NCBI GenBank assembly: GCA_008828725.1
Contig: MEHQ01000271.1
Coordinates: 176,759-240,758 of the forward strand
Direction: 5' to 3'
DNA length: 64,000 bases
Source: Saccharina japonica
Lineage: Eukaryota > Sar > Phaeophyceae > Laminariales > Laminariaceae
The notes under the pieces are model-generated. The model did no database searches, was not told where the DNA came from, and saw only the letters and a list, made by a program, of their open reading frames with translations. Within the stretch, counting starts at the first letter, position 1; each line of letters opens with the position of its first letter. A program made the translations under genes and the position numbers. Below are positions 33,966 to 44,410 of this stretch, piece after piece.

Positions 33966-35130
33966 GGGTGTGCTTTCTTCCGTGTTATGCGGTATTTGCA
34001 GATAAACCGATCCAGCTGATTTTAATGGCGCGTAGTACAAAGCTTGAATCGGCAATGGTGGAGGTGAATTAGGCGGTGCCGCCGCATCCTTTTTATCGTG
34101 AAAGCGGCCTATAACATTGTTTTGAAATATGCCCTATAGAATGGAATTATCGGCCCATTGTCGTCCTCTAGTTTATCTACCGACGGAAACACGAAGTGGT
34201 ATTATACGGAGACGCACACTTGATCTTGAACGGCGTAGACGTCCGATCAGACGACGAAATACCGATGGGATGTCCCATGGCTTATCACATACATACACAA
34301 GTCGTAGTATGGGGTACCTGGTATCCCATACTAGGTTGGGTCGCGTGCGAAAACGATAAGACAATCCGTGGGGGCGCCTGGTACAATAGAGGTACTGTAC
34401 CTTTATTTGGCTGAAACGGATGTGCGACAAGCCGCAAGCCTAATGTTTATCTCTTGTTGTGGTGCGCTGCGACGATTTCTCGGGAAAGTAACGCAACTGC
34501 GCAGCGTTTCACCACCTGTGATTATAACCGCGGGTGTGTGTTTCAAATAATCAGACCAGCTACGTAGCTGTTGTATATAATATATATGCGTCCCGGGTGT
34601 GTGCCCGACGACACGTGCGTGTCAGTGCATGCCGTGTGAGGAGAGCCCTCTCTGAGATCTCCAACAGTACTGATATAGGCGAAGACGGAGTAGCAGGAGC
34701 CACCCTTTTGACACGCACACCAAGTTAGATGTCAACGGCGCGCGCCGCCTGTAGTGCGATCGGGAATTTAAGTTTTCTACATGTACGGGTAGGTCATACG
34801 CCCAACCAAGTCTACTTACTTGTCTCGCGTGAACCAGACGCAAAACTCGTGACCCAGATATCAAGCTAATGAACCATATGAATATAGTTTCAAAGACAAA
34901 AGCACATACATGTCACCCTTTCCGATCTGACTGGTCAAACGTCGGCGAGGAGTCGGTAACACCATTAATATGGGGGACTGAATCATTGGTATAAGTTTGT
35001 CAAGTGTTCAGGGATTATTGATAGGTATATGTATGTTAATGATATGATCGAACTACAGTAAGAGCTGCACAAAATACATGATGATATTGGTTATAATGGC
35101 TTCGCGCTCTCTTGTATAGTGTCACACCCT
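33966..35130. other. intronic sequence, no gene seen
   Basis: Around 34,260-34,335 there are several imperfect palindromes (GATGGGATGTCCCATGG, TGGGGTACCTGGTATCCCAT). No coding or RNA gene signal is apparent. Confidence 0.35.
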
Positions 35131-35139
35131 GGACAACAA

Positions 35140-37440
35140 ACAGGATGTTAATTGTCTGCTACTGTATTAACAGTTTCCTAAAATAGTTACAATTGGCTGT
35201 CTATTGTGGTCCTCAATTCCAATGAATTTAAACACACCGAGCTCTATCGTGTAGATAATTTCTATTGAAAGACACTTACCAGGCCCTATTGTTCATTCGA
35301 TTTCTACTAATGGTCGAAGCGATTGGCATTCACAGTTGTCTACGATACTCCATTGTTGAACCCGTAGTCTATTACAATTTACTATCCCATTATATTGTAA
35401 CGCTGATACCCTATTCCAGTATATTGTCGGTGATAATTGCTCCGGCGATTCCATTCAATTGACATCTTATCAATTGTACTGGCAATTCCATTTGAATGGT
35501 ACCCGTATAAATCAACTGTGCTGGCAATTCCATTCAATTGACATCGTTCTAAATAAATTGCGCGGGCAATTACATTTAATTGATATCCTTTTAAACCAAT
35601 TGTCCTGGAAATTCCATTCAATAGCTATCCTTCTACTCGTAAATCAATTGCGCGGGCAATAAGATACCCTTTTAAATCAATTGTTCTGGCAATTTCATTC
35701 ATTAGACATCCTTCTGAACCAATGGTGCTGACAATTCCAATTTATTGACATCCTTCCAAATCAATTGCGCGGGCAATTCCATTTAATATGCACCTTTCGA
35801 AATAGTTGTCTTGGCTATTTCATCTATTTGACAGGCTTAGACAGTATTATGTTGCCGGCCAATTGCTTCCGGACGCTGCAACTAGAATTTATACATTATT
35901 AGTGTAATTTCTTGAATGTAAAAGCAATTGATTCACCAGGCTGTCTATCGATTGTAATTTCCGGGCCAATTGATTCGTGAGGCAGTCTTTTATTTGGAAT
36001 TGGCCAGACAACATATTTCGGAGGATGCCCAATAAATTTAATATCTCGAAAACATATATTACGGCGGAGTAATCAATCGGAAAGTGTTTGGACATTCCCT
36101 TCCTGCTTGAGTCTCGGACAATAGACATCGCAATATACTATTGCGCCTACAATAGACCCACCGAAAAGTCTATTAATTAAAATGAGGCCGATAATTGATT
36201 CCTAACATGTTACTGTATTACAATTGGAATTGCAAAAACAACACATACTGTAGCCCCCCTACTATTTGGAAATCATTGGAATTGCTTTGGCAATTGTTGT
36301 AGAGCTCTGTTAATTAACTGGAATTGTCTCCTACAACTTTTTCGCTCCGGAAATTCCGATACCCTATTACTTCAGTAGGATATGGAACCTACCCACAATG
36401 GACTATTGCTTTGGCGGTAGGTCTTCCGGAAGTCCATTTAAATTAAATTGGTCGAGATGTTGCTTTTGTGATGCTTGTGTTAATAGGAATGGTCCGGCCA
36501 ATATGTTTGTGTTCTGGCCTTCCAATGGATATTGTTTTAACAATTCGTTTCCGATCTTGTCTAGTAATTGGAATGGCCTAATCAAAATGTTTAAGCTCTG
36601 ACCTTCCAATTGAAATAGTTTCAACAATTAGTTTAAGGTCTTGCCTATCAATAGGCGTGGTTTGGTCAATATGTTTCTGTCCTGATCTTCGAAATTAAAT
36701 TGTTGGTTGGGTCAATAGGCTTTGTCCTCTTCCAATTATAAGTGTTCGGGTATATTTTTCTGACCTTGAAATCATTTGGTTGGACAATTTTAATTCATAA
36801 ATATCACTCGAAATCATTGAGTTGGAGAATTGCATTTAATAGATAGCATTGCAAATATTTCGTCACGGCAATTCCAATTAATAGACAGCACCCGGAATCA
36901 ACTGTAGGCACAATTCCAGTTAGTAGACAGTACCCAAAACAAGTTGCCCGGACAGTTCCAATTAGAAAACTTCAATCGAAATCATTTGATTGGGTAAATC
37001 CAATTAATAGACAGCACCCGAAATCGATTAGAGCAAGGACAACAAGTGGAGTATTGTAGATACATCTGGGCGGGAAGTAGACATAAAAGGATGTTAGACT
37101 TTGCGCATAGGTTTCCTGTGTTTCCGTGGTTTTCTGCTTTTGGAAATGTTATTAGTGATCAATGATGAAGCTCATGCTGCACACTGTCGGATGGCAAAGA
37201 TTATAATAATATATTATAGCCACAATATACTATTGTAATAGGAATTGTCAAAACAATTGCCCAGGCAATTCCAATTCATTGACAGCACCCAAAATAATTT
37301 GTCTGGACAATTCCAATTGGTAGACAGCATCCAAAATGAATTATCGGGACAACTCAAATGAATATACTTCAATTGAAATAACTTGTTTAGGCAAATTCCA
37401 ATTAATGGACAACACCCGAATTTCAATAGTTTGTTGTGTC
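35140..37440. repeat. CAATTG/AATTCC word island
   Basis: Some 2.3 kb are built of irregular units of roughly 55-60 bp containing GGCAATTCCATTTAATTGAC or, in the second half, GACAATTCCAATTAATAGAC plus AGCACCC. The two halves carry related units read in different variants, and CAATTG cores occur throughout. A block near 37,136-37,200 (GTGATCAATG, CACTGTCGGATGGCAA) is shared with 47,343-47,407. No terminal inverted repeat was found. It lies in the giant dynamin intron. Confidence 0.75.
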
Positions 37441-37884
37441 TACAATCTAGCGTTAACGTTTGTTACCAAACACAGCCCACAGTGGACAAAGGTTCCTAAT
37501 TGGAAAAAGTAAAAGCAAGTTTGTTTTTTGGCGATATCAATGTGCGGTAGACCCCAGCACAGACTAACGTCACACGTCGCAACCATGTACAATCCACTCG
37601 TGGAAAAAGTCTAACGTCCACCCTTGGACGCACCTGCAATCTGTGAATACCTCTCGAGCGACCGGCGGCCGTTCAGTCCGGGAGTAAAGCCTCTTTTATA
37701 CACACCGGTATGTAGTACTACTACAGCAGCAGCTACTACTGCTGCATTTTGTTTTGGTACTACTGCTGTACAAGTATAAACATACACCGGTATGTAATAC
37801 TACTACTGTTAATACTTCAGCTATAATACTGCTACGTTTTGTTTTGGTACTGCTGTACAAGTATAGAGTAGTCCACAAACCAAC

Positions 37885-38145
37885 CTGCATAATTCCTGCG
37901 GCGTAGGCCCTGTACATGGCGGTGACGTCTGGCACGATGTTCATCTTGGTTTTTCCTTCGCCGCAGACGGGCTCGTTGCTCCCGTTCGTGAGCAAACCTT
38001 TCAGCTGCTCCGTGACGCGTGACATGACCACTAGAAAGGCATTGCGCCGCTTGTTGTCGTCGGCGAGGGCTGGTGGCATGGCGCGAAGCTTGGCCGTCAG
38101 CTCCTTGATCCTCCTCCTGGACTGCTTGACGAACGTCGGCACAAA
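37885..38145 (-). CDS. Dynamin exon 2: start of the middle (stalk) domain
   Basis: A GGGTGTAG acceptor (38,146-38,148) precedes 261 bp (87 codons) ending in ATGCAG before a GTTGGT donor. The peptide begins FVPTFVKQSRRRIKELTAKL and includes NAFLVVMSRVTEQLKGLL and VPDVTAMYRAYAAGIMQ. It follows the GTPase domain's last helix exactly where Mx/DRP proteins have their 'I-x-x-x-L-P-x-L...I-x-x-x-L' stalk helix. Both boundaries are phase 0, fitting exons 1 and 3. The reading frame is open. Confidence 0.75.
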
Positions 38146-38241
38146 CTACACCCGGAGACAAGGAAGGGGCGAAAGGGACGGCAAGAGGCAAGGAAGGCGT
38201 CAGGTTAGGCAATTGCTGTAACAAGGTGTCTAAAACGGTAC

Positions 38242-38481
38242 ACGCACGCTACGATAGCGGTAACAAGGTTCTGCATGCAGGGGCTCCTCGACCCAAAATC
38301 ATCGGAATTCCATGGTTGAAAATGTGTTGCACTAGTTTTCGTTGGATCGTTAAGCCATTGGGACTGTTCTTCGGGGTAGCACTCTGTTGTTTCATCCAAA
38401 AACAGTCTTTGGGTGAGGTACTGACCACCCTAAGAAAATGGCCTGTATGCAGGTGCACATCACCTCTACCGTAGCATGCGT
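38242..38481. mobile_element. CTACGATAG-family MITE in dynamin intron 1
   Basis: The ends ACGCACGCTACGATAGCGG and CACCTCTACCGTAGCATGCGT enclose 240 bp. The interior differs from other copies (CAGGGGCTCCTCGACCC and GGTGAGGTACTGACC blocks). It lies just upstream of the exon 2 acceptor. No clear target duplication was seen. Confidence 0.75.
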
Positions 38482-38685
38482 CAGAAGCCAAATACACCCC
38501 AAGAACTCCGTCAATCCTCCGAGTGCATTATATCATACGACGAACGGGCATAACTAATTCAATCATCTCACACCAGAGGAAATACACAAAACGCAAAAGA
38601 AACGCGATTAGTCAAGGCACTTATTATTATGTGCCGCATACAACTACGAAGGCTTTTTTTCAAGGTGTGTTTTGTTTATAAAGTT

Positions 38686-39190
38686 GCGGTGCAGTTTTAC
38701 CGCACCGCAGAGTCACGGGACGGTAGGGAGGCCCTTACCCCCATTATTTATCGTGAAGCTGAGATGAGGAGCTCTACGCCCCGCCGAAATACTGACTTTC
38801 CTTAAACAAAGACCGCACCAAACCACGCCGTAGGATGCTCAACAATAAAGCACTGCACCGCACCGCACTGTTCCAAAACAATGCAATCCGCACCTAACTG
38901 CACCGCTCGAATAAAAACCAAACTGAAACGGCAGTCAGGCCCTAGGGTCATTCTTATCAAGCAATTCACTACGGCGGTGCGGGCACGGTGCGGTTTCTTA
39001 CGGCTGTTACCGAACCGCGCCGCATTGTATGTACGGTGCTAAAGCACACCACACCGCACCTTATCAATATTAAATGAAGGAATCCGCACCGCGCCGCACC
39101 GCACTGCTGTACGACCGACCATCTAAAAATATGATCCGCACCGCACCACACCGTAGGATTCTGCAAACAAAGAACCCGCACCGCGGTTTG
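38686..39190. repeat. Scrambled CCGCACCG word island
   Basis: CCGCACCGCACC, GCGGTGCAG and related words recur irregularly on both strands. This is the vocabulary of the GGTGCGGTT elements at 23.4 and 46.2 kb, but the CAGGGTTCTTTACGG ends are not present as a pair. It looks like an old, rearranged relative inside dynamin intron 1. Confidence 0.6.
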
Positions 39191-39231
39191 ATGCCACACT
39201 GTGAAACGCCTCGGTTTACTATTTAATTATT

Positions 39232-39640
39232 TGTTTGTTTCCATCCCATGTATTATCTTCGCACTTCTGTCTTCCTCCCTACCTATTATAGTCGTAACTC
39301 AGATCCGGGTCATAAAGCTCGCACTTCTGTCTTCCTCCCTACCTATTATAGTCGTAACTCAGATCCGGGTCATAAAGCAGGCTCCTCTCCCTCCTCCCCC
39401 ACTACGGTTCTTGCCTTGACTTTTATCGCGCAGAGGGTTCAGCCTTCCCAACGCTCGTCAATTTGCATCGAATTTTGCTAACTCACGCTCTCGCGCTTTC
39501 CGCTAATCAATATGTTTTTGCGAGGAAAAGTCCCTCGTACGAGCATGCACTCGGGGGGGGCTCGAACTGACGATCTTGACACTAACAGGCTTCGTGGTTA
39601 CCTGCTAGCTCACCGGGGCGACCGGCTTAAATACACTGTA
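39232..39640 (-). mobile_element. tRNA-derived SINE (family 1), near full length
   Basis: On the minus strand the head reads CGCCCCGGTGAGCTAGCAGG (A-box region) and later GTCAGTTCGAGCCCCC (B box). The shared body follows (GCGCGAGAGCGTGAGTTAGC, CGCGATAAAAGTCAAGGC, GTAGTGGGGGAGGAGGGAG, GATCTGAGTTACGACTATA), ending in GATAATACATGGGATGG. A 60-bp internal tandem duplication (CGCACTTCTGTCTTCCTCC twice on the plus strand, 39,258 and 39,318) is special to this copy. Confidence 0.8.
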
Positions 39641-39981
39641 TACCGAAAAACATTCGTCCTTAAACCCGGGTGTTTCGTGATTATTTTCCCTGTCGGTTTT
39701 GCTACCTGATTTGTCAGATTTTTTTCCCTCCATGTATAAGAAGAGAGGAATGCTACGTATATACGAACAAACCGTGCCTGATTCGTTTGCCTCTGTTTTA
39801 CTTCCTGATTTACGAAAATGTTTCCTTTTCTTGTTTTCAGATTTTCATGTATGATTTTGATTTCTCAAGAAGAGGGAAATCAGGAGAAATCGATCTTCGG
39901 TTATGTGGGCAATAATGGCCCTAAACAATGCTCACTTAACAATATGACGCTGTTATTGCTTGCGCCCTACCCTTTGCTCAC

Positions 39982-40887
39982 CTCGTGAACCCGCTCCGCC
40001 TGGATGCCGACGACCCGAGTCACAAGTGTGTCCAAACCCCAGAACTCCTTCTCGAGGCCGGCAACCTCGGGGTTGGTCTCGAAGAAGTCTTTCTCCCTCG
40101 CCCGAACGTCCTCTGCCGGCGTGTCATTGTCCACCTCCGCCGGAGTGCGGTTGACCACCGCGATGAACCCGAGATTGAGCTGAACGTGTCCCGGTTCCAT
40201 GCGAAGTTTTGCCCTGATTCCGCAGCCAGCTTGCACGTTGTCCACCTTGGTCACGACCCCGAGAGTTCGTCTGCCTTGAGGGTCGTACTTCTTTGCCAGA
40301 GCGACGGCCTCCGCGTTGGCAAAGTCTTCCATGGCCGGGATGACGACAAGGATGACCATGTTCTCGTTCTCGATGTACTTAGTCACGAGGGAGACGGTCT
40401 CGGCATGGATGTCCTGGCTGCCATCAGCGGAGTAGTGGGTGATCCCCGGCAGATCGATCAGGGTTAGAGTTGGGCCGGAGGGACGCACAATCCTCAGGTA
40501 GATGGGAGTTGCGCTGACCCCAGCTCCATCCCCAGCAAGCTCGACCGTTAGCGCCTCAATTGCAGGGCCGATGTCGGCAATCTCGATTTGCTTTCCTGCA
40601 TCCAGGCCAGCTTCTCCGCCTATGAGGGCGTGGGGTTCCGAGCCCGGGATGGCCTGCAGGCTCAGAACCAGAGGCACGCGCGTGGTAATGCTTTGACCGC
40701 GAGGCAGCTTCATGCCACCGAGCGCTTCCAGCACGGACGGTTTTCCCGCACTCTGCGCTCCGGCAACGACGACGCCCGGAATGGAAACTTCATCAACCCC
40801 TTGCAGTAGAGCGCGAAGCTGTTCCAAAGCCGCGAGCGTGGGGCTCAACCTTGCGCCGATCTAGGTGTCGATATCCCCAGTGGACAT
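39982..40887 (-). CDS. Dynamin exon 1: GTPase domain with P-loop Ser to Pro
   Basis: From ATG at 40,887 the frame reads MSTGDIDT, then TAG (40,861-40,863), then IGARLSPTLAALEQLRALLQ and on to the donor after GTTCACGAG (next bases GTGAGC). The motifs are: G1 GAQSAGKP (Pro codon at 40,738-40,740); G2 region ITTRVPLVLSL; G3 DLPG in LIDLPGITHYS; G4 TKVD in LGVVTKVDNV; and a VVNRT block. In dynamins the residue after the P-loop Lys is Ser and binds Mg2+; Pro cannot do this. If CACCTAG is instead used as a splice acceptor (frame continues ATC GGC GCA), the TAG would not be translated and the first exon would lie further upstream; I could not find it. Confidence 0.8.
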
Positions 40888-41304
40888 GATGTTGTTGCTC
40901 GATGGCCGGGGTTGATGTCGTTTGAGTCGGGAGGCAGGGTGTGAAGCGCAGCGGCGGTAGATTGACTACACGTTCCGGTGTGGCCGTGGGGACCCCGTTT
41001 GTTAGCCGAATAGTCTGCAATTGGAGCACCCTACTGGTACAGAACGCTTCATATACGACAATGGGCTATCATCCATCGCCGGCACGAGAAGCTATGCGGG
41101 TTAATACGTTTTACGTACGTCATCATATTCTACATTACAGGACACCTGTACGAAGAGTATTAATAGCTACCACACGTCACGTAAAAATATGTTACTCCGT
41201 GGCGAACACCTGTGTGCTGGCATAGCGCGCGCGATTCGTGCTTTCTTTCATGGGTACAGGTATCATACAATTACAGCAGTACTTGCTTATAGCGCGGTAG
41301 TACT
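40888..41304. other. upstream region of the dynamin gene
   Basis: I see no convincing TATA-type or other core promoter and no further exon encoding an N-terminal start. The frame on the minus strand at 40,793-41,029 overlaps exon 1 out of frame. Confidence 0.3.
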
Positions 41305-41770
41305 TAATTTTGTTTTTTGTCCATCCCATTTATTATCTTCGCCCTTCCTTTCTCTCTCCTTCGTAGTCGTAACTCAGATCCGGGGTCACAAAGTAGGCTT
41401 TTCTCCCTCCTCCCCCACTACGGACGCATGCTACGATAGAGGTGCACAATGTTTTTGCCTTCGAAGGGTGGTCACTTGAAGAGCTCTACACCTCACCCCA
41501 AAGTGATCATTAAGGGAGGAAAGTAAAAGTGCTATCATATCCGATTGAAAATCCCTGTGGCTGAAGCAAATAAGGAACCATATTGCAACACAATAATGAC
41601 AATAATGACAGTCCGACGTTTCGGTTAAGGAGCTCGATCATCCAGTAATCATTTCAGCCAAAATAAGGTATACCTTCTCTATCGTAGCACGCGTCTACGG
41701 TTGTTGCCTTGCTTTTTATCGTGAGAAGATTTCAGCACTTTCTTCCCTCGTCAACTTTCGTCGAATTGTG
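41305..41770 (-). mobile_element. SINE family 1, head lost, split by a MITE
   Basis: The tail part (CATCCCATTTATTATCTTCG to CTCCCCCACTACGG on the plus strand) lies at 41,318-41,423, and the continuation (TTGCCTTGCTTTTTATCG...) at 41,701-41,770. The MITE at 41,424-41,694 separates them. The tRNA-like head is missing. Confidence 0.75.
41424..41694. mobile_element. CTACGATAG-family MITE with perfect 6-bp target duplication
   Basis: The ends ACGCATGCTACGATAGAGGT and CTTCTCTATCGTAGCACGCGT enclose 271 bp. CTACGG flanks both sides exactly, and the interrupted sequence is an identifiable SINE, so both the boundaries and the target site are certain. It encodes no protein. Confidence 0.92.
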
Positions 41771-41959
41771 CTTAGCTGCCCGGGACTCGTCGTCTCCTCG
41801 CATCATATTATACGTACATAATGTCGCTATATATTCATACGTTGGGTTATACACGAAATGCCGATGTACGTATACTTATACGCATGCATGTATATCATTC
41901 GCACTGCTGCCAGTAATGCAATTACAGCTCTACAGCAGTTCTTATTAATAGTAGAGAGC

Positions 41960-42180
41960 CTCACTGATGAAATAGATTAAGTCCACACTCACTCGTCGTC
42001 GCGCAACTCGATGCGAGTCGATCAGGGAAGAAAGGACCGATGAAGTCTTCTCGCGATAAAAATGTACAGGCACGTACAATAGTACGGGGTGTTATGGGTA
42101 CCTTGGTCTGAGTTACAACTATTAATATTAATAGGGGGAAGCAAGAAGGGCAAAGCAAATTAAACGGGAAATAAAAAAAC
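41960..42180 (+). mobile_element. Diverged SINE family 1 body
   Basis: Read on the minus strand, blocks such as TTGTAACTCAGAC, ATTTTTATCGCGAGAAG and a TTTCTTCCCTGATCGAC stretch match the SINE body, so the SINE itself points along the plus strand here. The tRNA-like head is not recognisable. Confidence 0.5.
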
Positions 42181-42639
42181 ACGTATCAAATAAACACCTG
42201 GTACGTGATACGCACGATTGTGTGGTACGTCAGAGTTCTATTTAATCGACCGATACGGCATCTGGCAACTGACATCACCGCTCTGTCATGAGTCACGATG
42301 TCCAATGGCCTAGAGCCCTGACGTATAGCCGTACGTACTACCGTATACTAATGAATACTACTGCTGGGTGGGTTGGATGGTCTCAAGGATTTCGTGACCA
42401 ACTCTTCTCACGAGGTTTCGGGAGCGACGAAGAGAAGGAGTCGCCTTTACCGCAATTCTGAATTATTATATACCTAGAAAATAATTCAGTGGTGCGGTAA
42501 AGGCTACTGAAGAGAAGGGACCTCTCTGAGATACCAATTCCAAGATATTCTGATCGAATCCGTGGTTCCATTATTTTGGACCCTCTGATGCAATCGCCAT
42601 TGTACTACCGTATACCGTATACAACGAAAGAAAGAACAC

Positions 42640-43170
42640 CCTGGTGATAACAATTTGACGAGTAAAAGTATAGGATCACCGTTCGTGCTGTTGTACGGGG
42701 GTGTGATATCTAACGTATTCCCGGTGATAGCAATCATGCACGGTGGTAGCGTTACAACCAGGGGGTGTGGCATTTTTACGTTTTTTGTTTTTTCCCATCC
42801 CATTTATTATCTTCGCAGATTTGTCTCTCTCCCTCCCTACGGTCGTAACTCAGATCCGGGTTCACGAAAGTAGGCTCCTCTCCCTCCCCCCCCCACTACG
42901 ATCCTTGCCTTGGTTTTTATCGCGCAGAGAGTTCAGCCTTCCCAACGCTCGTCGATCTTCATCGAATTTTGCTAACTCGCGCTCTCGCGCTTTCCGCTAT
43001 AATAATAGTCAAGATGTTGTTTTGCGAGAAAAAGTCCCTACAAGCATGCACTCGGGGGGGCTCGAACTCACGACCCTGACTTACCAGGGACGATATTCAC
43101 CTGTCACTCCACCGGGGACGCCGGTGAGGGGGTGTGGCATTGCGGAGTGTGCTATTGAGGGTGTGTGCTG
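42640..43170 (-). mobile_element. SINE family 1 inserted in a 'CACCGGTGATA' repeat
   Basis: The SINE occupies about 42,775-43,135. On the minus strand its head reads GTCCCCGGTGGAGTGACAGG and then GTGAGTTCGAGCCCCCC, and its tail ends TAAATGGGATGG. Sequence on both sides (42,640-42,770 and 43,135-43,165) has the GTGATATCTAACGTATTCCC and GGGGTGTGGCATT vocabulary of the elements at 33 and 45.6 kb, so the SINE appears nested. GGGGGTGTGGCATT on both sides could be the target duplication. Confidence 0.7.
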
Positions 43171-43204
43171 ACCGTATTGATAATTGCTACGTAACGGGCG
43201 TTAA

Positions 43205-43958
43205 GGAGCCCCTTCGGTATTAAAAAAAAAAGAGTACTTGAGTCTGCTTGAGCGTTGAAAAATAGATTTCGTTTTTTTTACAGCAGCAATACTATTTCTG
43301 GTATAAATAACTCCATATCAGTACTCCTTACGGAAAACGGCATAGCTCCAGTTCTAATGCTCAGACCTTCGACCGACCAACGTAAAGCTTGTTCGTTATA
43401 TTCTGTAGGAGGTATTGGGGCTCTTGGATCTGCAAGGGAGGGCAATCATTGCTGTGTTTGCATCACGAAACGAAAGTGCTCCGCAGCAAGTTTTTGATCG
43501 TTTCGGAGCTCCTGTTTGGTATCTACACTCTGCTGTGGCCACGTAGGACGCTACGGACGGTCGAGCTAGAGGCTCAGGTACGTTCGCCTACTATTAATAG
43601 TTATCGGCGTCCTCGTCGAAAATCTGAGTTCAAACAGTACCAGCAGCCGGAGAAACTGCTATTTTTCAAATTCGTCTTGGGTACCAGGGGTGTGGCGAGT
43701 CGTTTTCGAGTAAGAGGCACTTTTCGTGATGAACAAGGCGTCTGATCGATATGCGTCCTGAGCCACAAATGTTGACCATGATCTAGGTTCTCTGAAACTA
43801 CTCATTGGTCGAAATTCTTAGTATTAGAACTGGAGAAATGCCGTTTTCCGTAGGGAGTCACGAAAATGTGGAAATTATACCAGAAATAGTATTGCAACTG
43901 AAAAAAAAAACGGATTTGTTTTTCATTTGCTCATATATTTTTTGACCGAAGGGGCCCC
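43205..43958. mobile_element. 754-bp element with long TIRs flanked by TTAA
   Basis: The left end GGAGCCCCTTCGGT and the right end ACCGAAGGGGCCCC are inverted. About 180 bp further in, long arms still pair (GCAATACTATTTCTGGTATA and TACGGAAAACGGCAT against their inverses at 43,835-43,910). Both sides carry TTAA, which fits piggyBac-type integration (family knowledge) or a TTA/TAA duplication. A 118-codon plus-strand frame (43,389-43,745) spans the centre; it has a basic C-terminal half but no DDE motif I can recognise. Confidence 0.75.
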
Positions 43959-44084
43959 TTAACTGACCTCGGCCAGACTGCAGATGGTGTAATGACAAGA
44001 GGCTGCGATAGCAAGCGGGTCGACAAGAGAGGGGGGTGGTACCGGCAACTAGGGGTGTGCTATCATAGCATTTTTATTTATTTT

Positions 44085-44410
44085 TCCATCCCATTTGTTT
44101 TATCTTCGCACTTCTGTCTTTCTCCCTCCCTAGTCGTAACTCTGATCCGGGGTCACAACGTAGGCTCCTCTTCCTCCTCTCCCACTACGGTCCTTGCCTT
44201 GGTTTATATCGCGCAGAGGGTTCAGCCTTCCCAACGCTCGTCGATTTTCATCGAAATTTGCTAACTCACGCTCTCGCGCTTTCAGCTAGTCAAGATATTT
44301 TTTGCGAGAAAAAGTCCCTACGAGCATGCACTCGGGGGGGCTCGCACTCACGACCTTGACGCTAACAAGTTTCGTGGTTACCTGCTAGCCCACGCGGGTG
44401 ACATGTGAGA
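44085..44410 (-). mobile_element. SINE family 1
   Basis: On the minus strand the tRNA-like head includes GCAGGTAACCACGAAACTTG and the B box GTGAGTGCGAGCCCCC (one change in GTTCGAGCC). The body is GCGCGAGAGCGTGAGTTAGC and the tail ends AAATGGGATGG. It is close to the copy at 39,232. Confidence 0.75.

Larger units (their letters stand above)
25795..40887 (-). pseudogene. Dynamin-family GTPase gene, four exons, probably disabled
   Basis: Four minus-strand exons (39,982-40,887; 37,885-38,145; 26,344-26,919; 25,795-26,169) join in phase 0 throughout. They give a dynamin-related protein of about 705 residues: GTPase domain, middle/stalk, then GTPase effector domain. It has no PH or proline-rich domain, which is the size and layout of short, Mx- or DRP-like dynamins. 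Such proteins assemble on membranes and use GTP to constrict or divide them. Two features argue against activity. The P-loop reads GAQSAGKP instead of GKS/GKT, and a TAG interrupts the frame eight codons after the apparent ATG. The other GTPase motifs and the whole C terminus are intact, so any loss is recent, or the true 5' exon lies elsewhere, or these are sequence errors. Introns of 174 bp, about 1.8 kb and about 11 kb are packed with repeats. Confidence 0.7.

Noticed and set aside
43389..43700. Apparent similarity to small-subunit rRNA words (for example ACCAGCAGCCGG)
   Set aside because: Only isolated short matches in no consistent order; the segment is the interior of a TTAA-flanked element.
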